DNA of 64,000 bases, taken from assembly GCA_030267565.1 (NCBI GenBank), contig BRXU01000009.1, positions 2,068,001-2,132,000 of the forward strand, written 5' to 3'. Under the pieces are notes generated by a model. The model saw nothing but the letters and a program-made list of their open reading frames with translations. It made no database searches and was not told where the DNA came from. Position 1 is the first letter of the stretch; every line of letters starts with the position of its first letter. The stretch comes from Pleodorina starrii. Its lineage: Eukaryota; Chlorophyta; Chlorophyceae; Chlamydomonadales; Volvocaceae. Position numbers and translations under genes: made by a program. This document shows, one piece after another, positions 43,301-54,232 of this stretch.

Positions 43301-46300
43301 ATGCCCGCAGCGGGGCAGCCAGTTTCTGGCGTGGAGGACGTCCTCCGAGCTCGTGCAAATGCACGGCGTATAAAGGAACATTATGAGGGGACATTAGGAG
43401 TTCCGAGCGAGCTCCAATCCTTGTGAGTGCGCCTCAGTTTTCACAGTTGCCTAATGGGACGCGCTCCCTAAGCCGTTGGGCAAAGCTGTACAACAGAACA
43501 AAGCTGATTTACCATTGCTTGTTGTACCTGCTATGTTAGCTTACACTGTAGTTGCCAACCGACGAGGGGGAAGTACCAGTACCTCGGGGTGGGCATTCCA
43601 CAGTCGCTCCGCTGCTCGGCGCAGTATTGCCCCTTTAGCCAATAAATTAACATTATTCACAAAGCGCTGAACGTAGCGCTGCTTCCCGCGCCGCGCCTCC
43701 TCCGCTCTGGCAGGAGCCATCTCCTGTCGCACGACATGGATGCGGTCTTCGCCGGGCTGGAGAACCTGCCCCTCTACAGCAAGTCCAGCATACCGGCGCC
43801 GCCCGCCCCACCAGCTCCGGAACCTCCTCCCCAGCCCGCACAGCCCGCGACCCGCCGCCGTACTCACGCTCGCCCCAGCGAGGCCGCGCGCCGGCCCAGC
43901 TACGACGCCGCCGCACTGTCCCCCCTCGGGACCCCGCCTTCCCCCCTGGAGTTTCACCCATGGGACCCCAGCCCCACCTCCCACAGCACCGCTGAAACGC
44001 CACAATCGCAGCAGCAGCAGCGGCAGCCGCATCAGCTGTCGGTAGCCTTCCTAGTGTCGAGTCCGTTCGAACAGGCGCCCCTCCCCTCGGAGCCCGGGGC
44101 CGGGCCCAACTCCCCAGGCAGGATGCGACTTCCCTCGGGCCTATCGGTGGATCCCTGGCGCTGGGCGCCCGGTGACGACTTTGGGCAGGTACGGCATGGG
44201 TACGACGGGAGTACGGCATGTGAGCTATAGTACAGCAGTTAGTACGGCATGCTTGGTGGGGGCTTGGCTGGGGACCCACAGCCCCCAGTGTTGATCTGTT
44301 TGTTTCGGGGGGCGGGGCCCCGAACGGAGAGAGGCAAGGGGTCTGGAGCATGGGGTCAGGCGGTGTTCAAAGGGCCATGCGAGGGTGAGGTGGGCGGGCA
44401 TGCGGCGGGAGGCGGGGCGAAGGCAGTGCTGCGTGTCGTTTGGGTTTCCGCAAGCCTTCACGTTCACTCTGCGAGAAGTCGTCTACGCGGTGCTCTGCTC
44501 TCCCGCCCTCGCCTTCGATTTCCTCTCGCCCGCTCCGTCTCCCTCGCCCGCAGGCAGCAGCAGCGGCGGCAGCAGCGGCGCCGGGCCGCAGCTCCGAAAC
44601 CTTCCAACCGCATCTCGAGCCCGACCCACGGGTCGCGCAGCACCTCGAGCAGCGGCCCAGCTCCAGGGCGGGCACCGCCTCCCCCGGCTCCTCGCGCCAG
44701 GCCTCGCCGACGGCCCGCGGCGGGCGCTCCGGCGCGTTGTCGTGTCTGGGTCCGACGCAGAGTACGACGGGCGCCGGCGGCGCCGGATTCGGATCCAGAT
44801 CCGGATCCAGGCCTGGGTCGCCGGTTGGATTCGTATCCGTATCCGGATGCGCGGTGCTGGAGGGGGAGACGGAGGAGGAGCGGAAGATTCGGATGGCGCG
44901 ACAGCGGCTGCTGTCGCCAAACGACCTGTCGCCGCAGGAGTGGGCGCGGATTGGGCTGCCGCAGGTACATGCACGGATGGGCGGGAGAGGGAGAGGAGCA
45001 CATACATACGTGGATGGGAGGGAGAGGAGCAGCAGCTGCTGCGTGCGCGTTGGCAGGCTCGAACCTGGGACGTGGGCGGATTGATGCAGGAAAACTGCAG
45101 GGAAGGAAGCGAGGCAAGTATGAAATTTTCCGTGCACTGCAATGAGCGTCGTCGTACCGCTGTCGTACTGTTGTCGTACAGGACGCGGCGGACCTGGAGA
45201 AATTCATCGCGCGCAATTATTCGATGTCGGTGGACTTTGACCGACAGACGCTGCTGCCCAAGCGGGTGGCGAAACCTGACATTTTCCACATCTCGCCGGA
45301 GGAGGTGCGGCGGTGTGTGTGTATGGGGGGCGGGGGGCGGGGGCGGGTGTGTGGGTGTGTGGGTGTGTGCGGGTGTGTGCGGGTGGGTGTGGGTGTGTGG
45401 CCTAGGTGTGTCATGGAGGCGTGGGTGTGTGGTGGTGGAAGTGTCTTGGTATCGAGCCGAGCTGGGAGCTGGGAGCTGGGAGTAGGTGCAGGACGGCAGT
45501 GGGAGTAGGACGGCAGGTGGTGCCTGTCCCGTCTTGTCTGCGTCCCGCGTCATCGCGACAGGGGTGATGAAGCTGGCGCTGGATTGTCGTACTGTGTCGT
45601 ACACTTCCGTACCGCAGGCTCAGCGGCGGCAGGTGGAAGCGGACGAGGCGACGCTGGCGCTTCAGGCGCAACGGCGTGCGGAGATGGAGGCGGAGGAGCA
45701 AGCGGCGGAGGCGGAGCGACTGGCGCGCTCGGCGGCGCGGGGTCCGCGGTACGACGCCATGGGTGTACGACGGGTGGAGCGCAGTACATCGCCCGTACTG
45801 CCGCGCTACCTCGATTGGCATCCCTGCAGCGTCGGCGGACTGGGGCTGACGGCGACGCGACGGAGCCACAGCGGCGGCAGCGGCGGCGCCGCCGGCGCCG
45901 CGTCGGCGTCGGCGTCGCGTTGCGCGTCGGCGTCGCGCTCGCGGCCCGACACGGCTACTTCTGCCGCGGGGATGTACGGCACGTCTGGCGGCGACACTGG
46001 GCGGGAGCAGCAGCCGGGGCAGACGAGGTGGGTTTGTTTCATCAATTTCTCTGATTAGTCGGATCAGTTTCTCGCCCGTCCCGGTGAAGCCCCGACGGCA
46101 GTCGCGGTCATGCAGCGGCCTTTGCACACACACACACCTGACACCCGTCTCCACACACACACACATACATACACATACACATACACACACAAACATACCC
46201 GCGGCAGGATGATTTCCCGGTACCTCGCCACCCCGGGCATCTCGCGTGCCAGGTCAGACTGTCGTACTTTCCCTTCGTCATCCCTCTCCCTCCTATCTCC

Positions 46301-47527
46301 CTCTTAATTCCCTCGATGCGGCGACACGGTTTGGTGCGTTGGACTCGTGGTCGTACTTTGCCGTACGACGAACGATGCGACCGCCGCAACAGACAAATGG
46401 ATCCCGCGCTGGCGCACGATCCGTACGTATACGAGGACCTGGGCGAAGACGTCGCCGGCGACAACGAGCCCGACGGCGTCGGCGCAGCGTACGGCACCCG
46501 CCCGCCGCGCCGCCGCCACCACTCGGCCCTGGCATTCTCCTTTGCGCCGACGCCGCGGCCGGCCGGCGTCACTGACGCCCACTACGCCCAAATGGTGCGA
46601 CAGCAGCGGAAGTGGCTCAACGCGCCGGCACAGCCGCAGCGGCCGGTCTCGGCGGCGCCGTTCCCGGCGCCCATGTCACAACAGTACGTGCGGCCCCGCT
46701 CATCGCGGCCGCCGCCAGACGGTACGGCAGCGCCCATCCCGTCGCGCGTCGCCGCCGAGGCGGCGGCGCAGGTGGCGGCGGCGGAGGCCGCCACCCGTCC
46801 AAACTCCGCGCTCCAAACCGTGATCACGCAACGGACGCACTTGCTGCCGCCGCGGCCGCAGCAGGGCGGCCGCGGCGGCCGCGGCCGCAGCGCGCCGTGG
46901 GCGCCGGCGTCGACCTCCTCCCGGCCAGTTTCCGCCACCACCTCCGCCACTTCATTCGCGGCAATCCTCCCGGCGCCTGGAGGCAATCCCTGGGCCCTCG
47001 GACGGCACACTGTACAGCCGGACGGCGGCGGCGCCGCCGCCGCCATGCGGCGGACGACGTCGCGGCCCGCGTCGGCAGCGGCGGCGGCGCCGTCGGAGCT
47101 GGCGAGCGCCGGGGCCTCAGGTTCCGTACAGATGTCGTACGCGACGCCGACGCGCAACGGCAAGCGACTGCCTTGGGAGGCACGTGAGCACGTCGCGGCG
47201 GCGGCGGCGGTGGGCATCGTCCCGCCGCGGCTGACGTGGGACGAGCTAGATCTGCCGCCGGCTGCCGCCGCCGGCGGCAGCACCGCCGCCGCCAGCCAGC
47301 GCCGAAGCTCCACGGGCCACATCTCGGCGGGTGGCCGCAGCCGCGGCAGCGGCGCCGGCTCAGCGCGGCAGCGACAGCAGCAGCAGCAGCAGCAGGCGCG
47401 GCAGGGGGCGGTGTTTGGGGAGACGGTGCCGCCAGAGGGCGCGGGCAGGGACAGCGGGGAGCAATACTTGCCCCGGAAGTTTGAGATGAGGAATGAAATG
47501 GTGCTCGAGGGGTACATAGGCCGGTAG
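43301..47527 (+). CDS. Coiled-coil/low-complexity protein with RPxSA motifs, possibly ciliary
   Basis: Seven exons in consistent phase give 906 aa: 43301-43422, 43714-44188, 44554-44964, 45182-45304, 45618-46027, 46208-46252, 46393-47527. The start MPAAGQPVSGVEDVLRARAN is helical. A Pro/Ser region follows (YDAAALSPLGTPPSPLEFHP). More ordered blocks are LEGETEEERKIRMARQRLLS with PNDLSPQEWARIGLPQ, DAADLEKFIARNYSMSVDFD, and a Glu/Ala coiled coil (RRQVEADEATLALQAQRRAE). The C-terminal third is Ala/Gly/Arg-rich with a poly-Gln tract and repeated RP(V/N/A)SA motifs. It ends EQYLPRKFEMRNEMVLEGYI. No enzyme domain is visible. RPxSA repeats and mixed coil/low-complexity layout recur in algal flagella-associated proteins, so a ciliary role is a guess. 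Confidence 0.75.
44633..44644. repeat. GACCC-NN-GGGTC palindrome 7, in the RPxSA gene
   Basis: GACCCACGGGTC in exon 44554-44964, encoding DPRV in EPDPRVAQH. Confidence 0.95.
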
Positions 47528-47535
47528 GGACGCCT

Positions 47536-47622
47536 TGGGCATATGGGGCGGGGGTGCAGGGGGACGGGGGCATATGGGGCGGGGGAGCAGGGGGACGGGG
47601 GCATATGGGGCGGGGGTGCAGG
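47536..47622. repeat. Threefold tandem repeat after the RPxSA gene
   Basis: Units beginning GGCATATGGGGCGGGGG and ending CAGGGGGACGG occur three times in the presumed 3' UTR. Confidence 0.85.
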
Positions 47623-49138
47623 ACGTCGAGAGGGGCGGCGTTTTCGGCTCTTTAAGGGGAGTTTGGGGCGGGAAGTCCCGGTGGGGAAGGTCACGGCTTG
47701 AATGTGGGGGGATTTGGTTTGCGGAGGCGCGGGGAATGGGACTCTGTGCTGTGGTGGATTGTGCAGGAGGATTGTACAGGAGGGTGATGCTGGATGGGCC
47801 CCGGTGCAAGCCACCGGCTTTGCAGGTGTATAGTTGGGAGTTTGGGTGGTTGGGGAGTTGTAGGGGCCGCTCGCGGGCGCGGGCGGTCTGGAGACCGTGC
47901 GTGTATGTGTGTGTGTGTATGCGTGTGTGTTTGCGTGTTTGTGCGTGTGTGTATGTGTATGTGTGTGTATGTGTGAGATGCTGGTGATGAGAGGTTGGCA
48001 TCAGAGGTTGCGAAGGCAGCAAAGGCGGCTGCACCTTTGCAGCGGGACTTGATGGGCAGCCAGGTACGGCAGGTACGGCAGGTTGTGTTGGAGGGAGGGC
48101 CTTGCTGGGTAGTGGGAGTGCGGGGGGCGCCGCGTGTGGCAGGGCTGGAGGTGCAGCGCGAAGGGTGAGAAGAAAGAAAGAAAGATACCGGGAGGGAGGC
48201 CGGAGGGAGGCCGGAGGGGGTCACGATCGATCATTTTACACTTTGGACTGTCGGGTGCAGGGAGGCAGGAAGGGTGGAGGGCGGGGGACGATGAAGGAGC
48301 GCAGGAGGTGCGGAGGGCAGGAGGTGCGGCACATTCGCAGGCGTGAGGGTTTTGCCCATGCTGGGGCGATACTGTAGGCCTTTCGTAAGGAAGTTGGTTG
48401 GTTGAGGCGTTGGTTGACCAGATGGTTGACCAGGGCAGTTGGACGGCAGGCGGTTGGCTGCAGCTGGATACCGGTACTTGGCTCGTTGACTGCAGTGTTT
48501 TGGGCGAGAGAGGAGAGGGAATCGCGTCTGCTCCTCCTCTTGTCCAGGCAATCGTGTGAAGACTGAGAAAGGTGAATCAAGATCGAATTATGAATAACAA
48601 ACAGATGGCAGCAACATGGTTGCGGATTCGAAGCGCCCGCTCCTCGATCGCTTGCTTGCACGGCGGCTCGCTGTTGGCGCGGCGGGGAAGGCTGGAGGTG
48701 TGCAGCGGGCGAGTCGGTCGATGTACACAACGCGGTCGCTCATGGCTCAGCGGAAACCGAGTTCTACCCGCCAACATCGACCAACGATGCTTTCGGCGAG
48801 GGCGACAGCCGCACCCGTTTCCAGCCTTCCGACAAGTGCTCATCTCTAACGAAATGAACACCTTTCGATGCCGCCAATTTTATTTTCCTATGCGTGTGAT
48901 AGCATCGATCTTGGAGCAGCGATCGGGGCTGCGGTGGGGTCTGTGACAATCGTCACGGGTCTGGACGCCAGCTACGGAAGGGCGGGAGACCCGTGATGCC
49001 GTCCTTACCGAGTTTTTTGGTCGTCCAGTTTAATTTGTCCTGAACAAAGAACGTAACAAGGGGTTGGTGTCGGCTTCCTTGAAGCCGGAAAAAGGGCGGG
49101 GCCCCACTAAATCCGTACGGGTTAAGTTGAGTGCTAGG

Positions 49139-49397
49139 GCGGCGAGGGCGTGAAGTGTGAGAGTGTCGACATTCCTGCTGATAGACAGCCAGAGCTTTTT
49201 CCCGAAATGCCTGCTAGCCGAGTCGTTAGCAAGGCCTGCCGGCGCCGCGCGAAGCGCGTCATCCCGTTGGGTGCATGAGCGCATGTGCGCATCGACCGAA
49301 ATACGGCATTTCCAAAGCGAGCGGCGAGGGCGTCAACTGTGAGAGTGTCGACATTCCTGCTGATAGGCAGCCATAGCTTTATATCTGAAATGCCTGC
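49139..49397. repeat. About 76-bp direct repeat spaced by about 182 bp
   Basis: GGCGAGGGCGT(G/C)AA(G/C)TGTGAG, then AGTGTCGACATTCCTGCTG and ATAG(A/G)CAGCCA(G/T)AGCTTT..., ending GAAATGCCTGC, occurs at 49139-49215 and 49321-49397. On the minus strand both copies keep an open frame containing KLWL(S/P)ISRNVDTLT followed by ALAA, so this could be a decayed or unrecognised duplicated coding segment. Confidence 0.7.
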
Positions 49398-50154
49398 GGC
49401 TTCAGCAATCCGGCCCATGTTTAGCATCGCGCGCCGTCTCGGCACTGTGCAACTCTTCCGGCCAGCGCATTGGCTGAAGTTACTTGACAGTAGACATGGA
49501 GTGTATGGAGTGTATCATTTACACATCACGCAGGCTGACTTGCCAATAGAAGGACAGCGGAACTGTTTGCGAGGGTTGCGACGACGTGCAGTTGCCGACG
49601 AGAGTGCACAGGCTTCGCTACTGTGGTATTCGCCGTAGAGGAGGCTTGACTGCTTTAACATTAGGACAGGGAATGTAGAAATCCATCCCCTAGGTTGCCG
49701 ACTGGACTTGTTGGGCGGCCCGCAGAAGACCGCTGCATCATGCGTGCATTTGCGGCTTGGCGTCCAACAACCAGCAGTTTGCCCCTCATGGTTTGCTCCT
49801 TGCAACGTTTGTAATAGTAATATGCGTCAAGACGATCGGACCGGCAAGCAGAGCTGCTGTGGTGTGGTCGCGGGAAGAATGTTCGCAATGCGAACATAGT
49901 TGGTTGCAGAAATGAAGATTCAGTTCACGCCTTCATGTCAGAATTCCACTTGAAGGAACGATGAATCTTCTGGAATTAATTATAGGCCGAGAGGTGTTGG
50001 TTTGACCTCGGCCTCGGTCCATGGAGACTGCCAAACTGGTTTGTACTCATGCGATGTTGGGTTCCAATAATAAATTTACCGTGCAATAACGAATGTAATC
50101 TTTTACTTCTGCAGCCTTTCCGTTGGCCGAAAGTCTACACTTGTCCAATTACTT

Positions 50155-50185
50155 CCCACGTCCCACGTCCCACGTCCCACAAGCG
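50155..50185. repeat. CCCACGT tandem motif, left flank of the pentamer satellite
   Basis: Four CCCACGT-like units precede the satellite. The same motif (three or more units) recurs at about 51764-51782 on its far side, with GGGCGGGGCCCC-type sequence close by. Confidence 0.75.
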
Positions 50186-50231
50186 CGCGCCCTGTGGGCC
50201 GCGGGCTGCCGTAGCGCCCCTTGCGGATGCG

Positions 50232-51250
50232 GAGGCGACGCGACGCGACGCGACGCGACGCGTCGCGACGCGATGCGATGCAACACGATGCGACACGACG
50301 CGACGCGTCGCGATGCAACACGACGCGACGTTACACTACGTTACGTGACGCTATGCTACGCTCTGCTATGCTCCACGCTACGCTCCGTTATGCTCCATTA
50401 CGATTCGCTACGCAACGCTATGCTACGCTACGTTAGGGTACATGACGCAACGACACGACGCGACACGACGCGACACGACGTGACGCGACGCGACGCGACG
50501 CGACGTGACGCTATGCTACGCTCCGTTATGCTCCACGCTACGCTACGCTATGCTCCATTACAATCCGCTACGCAACGCTATGCTACACGACGCTACGCTA
50601 GGCTACATGACGTGACGACGCGACGTCGCCCCGTTGCGTAGCATTGCAATGCGATCATGCATGTTGCGCTGCACTACACGACGTGACGCGACGCGACGCT
50701 ACACTACACTATGCTCCGCGAGAACGCACGTGCGCGAGTTCAATCGTGCACGTTGAAATGTGACGTGCGATTTACGATCGTGCACGCTGCACTGCACTAT
50801 GGTACGTGACGTGATGCTACACTACGCTATGCTGCGCTGCACTACACTACACTACGCTACGCTACGCTACGCTACACAATGCTACGCTACGCTACACGAT
50901 GCTACGCTACGCTACGCTACGCTACGCTACGCTACAATTCACTATGCTAGTCTACGCTTCGCTACGAAATGCTACGGTTCACTATGCTAGTCTACGCTCC
51001 GCTACGAAACGCTACAGTCCGCTGTGCTGCACGCTGTGCTGCACTATGCTTCGCGACGCAAGCCGAGCGCAGCAGAGCGGAACATAGCCGAGCGAGCGAC
51101 AGCGCAGCAAAGCGCAGCAGAACGTAGCGGAGCGCTGCACAAGCGCGCACGACTTAGCGCGCACGACTCCGCGATACGCTCCGCTATGCTTCGTTACGAT
51201 CCGCTACGCAACGCTATGCAGCGCTCTGCTATGCTATGCTATGAAGCATC
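50232..51250. repeat. Pentanucleotide satellite (GACGC / CTACG family)
   Basis: About 1 kb of degenerate five-base repeats. The first part alternates (GACGC)n with (CTATG/CTACG)n. The middle (50810-51020) is nearly pure CTACG. The end shifts to AGCGC/AGCAG types. No coding function is implied; short plus frames here encode only DATRRDATRR-like and LRYATLRYA-like repeats. Confidence 0.93.
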
Positions 51251-52043
51251 CTAAGTAACGCGCGTGCGCGTCCCTCGCCCCTCGCCTCGCAAATGGCAAG
51301 GCGACTAACTTTGACAAGTCTAACGCTATGATATCGCAAATAAATGATATGTATGATATATCTATATGCGAGCAGCACATTCCGCGACGCAAAAACAATT
51401 TACGCACTTTACGCGTCGGGGTTTCGGAGCCGAGCAACTCTACTTCATGATAGCAATACAATTCACATCGCGCCGCCATGTCACAATTCCATGATTAAAA
51501 TTTTGACAGCGATTGCGATGATTTCCAGGCGCGGAGACGATGATGCGACTTCGGCCGCGATCAGCTGTTACAATTTCAAACTTCAACTTGAATGAACACA
51601 TGGACGCACGCATATCAGCAATACAGAATTGAATATGCTATGAGAAATGCCGAAACGCGCAGCGAAATTCCGGAAGATCCAAATTACACTCCACGGACAC
51701 ACGGACATTTCAGTGGGGTAAGGCCTCCGCTTCTCTAGCTACGCTAGACGTGCTACGGCTACGTCCCACGTCCCACGTCCCACGGACATGGGCAATCCTA
51801 CAGGGCGGGGCCCCCCTGGGCGCTTCGCGCTGGGGCCCCGCCCAAAAAGGCGAACACTTTACAGCTCGCCACCTTCATCACCCGTTTTCCTTCCGGCCGC
51901 TGTATGTCTTTGCCTTCTTCGCCTCATAAGCAAGCTTGCAAAAGCTCGGAGCCAGGACATTACCAAGCAGCGCGCAAGCGTTCCATCTTGTCGCTGTTTA
52001 CAAAGCAACAAACACGCAAACACACGTAATACGCAGTGCGAAT
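51251..52043. other. AT-richer spacer upstream of the first paralogue
   Basis: No gene was seen. The CCCACGT array lies at 51764-51782. A GC-rich inverted repeat, GCGGGGCCCCcctgggcgcttcgcgctgGGGCCCCGC, follows at about 51806-51842 and could form a strong hairpin about 200 bp before the ATG at 52044. Confidence 0.5.
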
Positions 52044-52700
52044 ATGGCCGAGTCGTCCTCTGTCGCCCGGGCCGCAGAGATTCTCATGGACGCAGCGCGG
52101 CGAGAAGCGGTTTCGGATCTGTCTGGGGCCATGAAGGAAGCCGTCGGCGAGCTGCGGAGGATTCGCGAGATCGCCGAGCAAACCGCCGCCGCAGCTGGCG
52201 CCGCTGCCGCTGCTGCCCAAGCAGCCGCCCCCGCCGCCGCCCTGGGGGCCTCGGACGTCGTTCAGCAGCAGCTCGCACAGGTGCAGCAGGTTTTGCTGGG
52301 AAAGATGGAGGCGGCGCATCAGGACACGCTCGGCGAGCTGCGGCGGATTAGGGAGGTTTCGGAGCGGCAGCACCGCGTGCAGAGCCTGCAGGCCGCGCTC
52401 GCAAATGCAAAAAAATGCCAGTTTCGCGGATATCCTTTTATTGATCCTAGCGCTATCGGTATTTACGACTTGCTGAAGGCAATCCTAATGGATGCAATGC
52501 GGGGCGGAGAGACTCAGCTGCCCCCCAGCATCTCTCATTTTATTGGTGTGGATTGGGAGGCCAGCAGCGGCCCCGGCGCCTGGCTGGCACAGATCATCCA
52601 CGGCCTAACGGGCATCCAGCCGCGCATCGAGCGGCGGGCGGCGCCGGAGGACGACATGTACGGCAACGTGCACCGCAACGTGTACTTCATTCGCCTGTAG
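52044..52700 (+). CDS. Uncharacterised intronless protein, paralogue 1
   Basis: ATG 52044 to TAG 52698-52700, 218 aa, no intron. The N-terminal two thirds are helical and coiled-coil-like. They contain an internal duplication (GELRRIREIAE and GELRRIREVSE) separated by an Ala-rich segment. The C-terminal part holds SLQAALANAKKCQFRGYPF, LLKAILMDAMRGGETQLP, IIHGLTGIQPRIERR and ends NVYFIRL. The same order of motifs occurs in the gene at 54233, so the two are paralogues. No signal peptide, membrane helix, catalytic motif or known domain was seen. Lack of introns is unusual beside its intron-rich neighbours and may indicate retrocopy origin or a small single-exon family. Confidence 0.7.
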   Translation: MAESSSVARAAEILMDAARREAVSDLSGAMKEAVGELRRIREIAEQTAAAAGAAAAAAQAAAPAAALGASDVVQQQLAQVQQVLLGKMEAAHQDTLGELRRIREVSERQHRVQSLQAALANAKKCQFRGYPFIDPSAIGIYDLLKAILMDAMRGGETQLPPSISHFIGVDWEASSGPGAWLAQIIHGLTGIQPRIERRAAPEDDMYGNVHRNVYFIRL

Positions 52701-54232
52701 ATAGGCCTGCCGGGGCGGGACAGGACGGAGGCGGCGTCACGTCCGAATGGGTCACGCACTTGACCCGTTGCTGATGTGCAGTGGCAGCACTTGCTTGCTT
52801 GCTTGATGATGACTTGATGACTCGGGAGCCGCCGAGGTGATGAAGCGGCGCGGCTTCGTTCCAACCGTTTAGAACCGTTTCCATTCGGTCCTTTGCCGAT
52901 CGATGCTGTGTGCGAGCGATTGAAGCGCTTCCGTACAGCTGGCTGGTTTCTAGAGTGCGTGGTATACACTAATACAAGTAACAATGGACCCTAGATCACG
53001 CGGACGGGTTGGGCCAGCGGCCTGCGTGATGGCCTTTGGGGGCCTTTGTTTGCGCTTCGCATGGGTGGTGTATGGTTTATTATGGGGGCTGAGTAAGTCA
53101 CAATGCGCTGCTGGCCGTTGATGGTTTGCTCAGTATAATGTCATCCACGGTACGTTACCGGTTTCCATTCTTACTTCTCAGCATCACTTCTCAGCACCGA
53201 AGGAAGACGTGCGGGAGCAGCTGCGCGTGGGGCTGCTGGGGCTCTCTAGGGTTTTACATGCTCAAAGTGTACTGAGGACGTGTGCACGTTTCCCGATGAC
53301 CAGCTGCGTGGGGGATCGAGTGACCCGGGTCTTTGAACGCGATACTCTTCGGTTCACGCCGATGCGCGAGAGCCGCGCCGACCCTTATGGCGGGCTCGTG
53401 TTGTCGATCGACAATTGTACGGCGGAGCTGGCAGGCGGCGGGCGCGGCGGGCGCCATGTCAGGCTGTGCCAGTCTCGATTCGGGCGATGATGCGTTGATG
53501 CCGTTGATTTGCGCATCCCTGCTCCGCCGGCCGCCGAATGGGCTGGCCGGTCTCATCTCTTCGTATCCTTGGGGGGGAGAGAGGAGGGCTTCAGAAGCAC
53601 CACACGGGTTGATTGGTGTGGGTGATGCCGTGCGGACGGCGGCCCGTATCTTTGCCGCCCGACCTGGCCTACACAGCATCGCTGGATCATTCACATTCAC
53701 GTGCCGCTGTGTTCAGGCGGTAAACTGATACGCGCAGCGCTCAGGCACCGACTCTTTGCAACGTGATGGAACGCCCAATGCCACAACTGCTGCTGTACTG
53801 CTGCGCCTGTGATGATGACCCATGGGTCTTTGCGTCTTGTCAGCAGCAACCTCAGCATGCGATGTTGCGATCTGATAAAGTACGAACGGCAGTTGAGGTT
53901 CCGCCGCGTGCTCGTGCAGGTCGTGTTTTTGGGTGTCGACTCCTCGACTACACCAGTTCTCGCAGTAATAATAAGGTCCCGACGAAGCTTATATATCTTG
54001 ATAAATTGATAAATAAGCTTTGTGAGGATTCGCGTACACAGCAGAGCTTGCTTGGAGCAGCACAGGACACAGGGCACAGGACGGGCCAGGACGGGCCCAA
54101 GGACCCTTCGCTAACGACACTCCGTTAAAGGCAAAGCCGACACAGCACACAGGCCTCGTTTATCTTATCAACACCACAGCAGAGGTAGGCCGCTTCGCGG
54201 GCGCTGTAAGCGCCACCCCCCATCAAGCCATC
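52701..54232. other. Spacer between the two paralogues
   Basis: No convincing gene. A plus-strand frame at about 53209-53490 has no usable ATG start or domain. One GACCC-AT-GGGTC palindrome lies at 53817-53828. Confidence 0.5.
53817..53828. repeat. GACCC-NN-GGGTC palindrome 8
   Basis: GACCCATGGGTC about 400 bp before paralogue 2. Confidence 0.95.

Larger units (their letters stand above)
47528..50219. other. Spacer with tandem duplications and no convincing gene
   Basis: After the stop at 47527 a GGCATATGGGGCGGGGG(A/T)GCAG unit of about 33 bp repeats three times (47536-47622). A (TGTG)n run lies at 47900-47975. Direct repeats occur at 49139-49215 and 49321-49397 (separate entry). TACGGCAGGTACGGCAGG occurs near 48065. 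No frame has domain or splice support. Confidence 0.45.

Noticed and set aside
46582..47814. 410-codon minus-strand frame
   Set aside because: Antisense shadow of the GC-rich last exon of the 43301-47527 gene.
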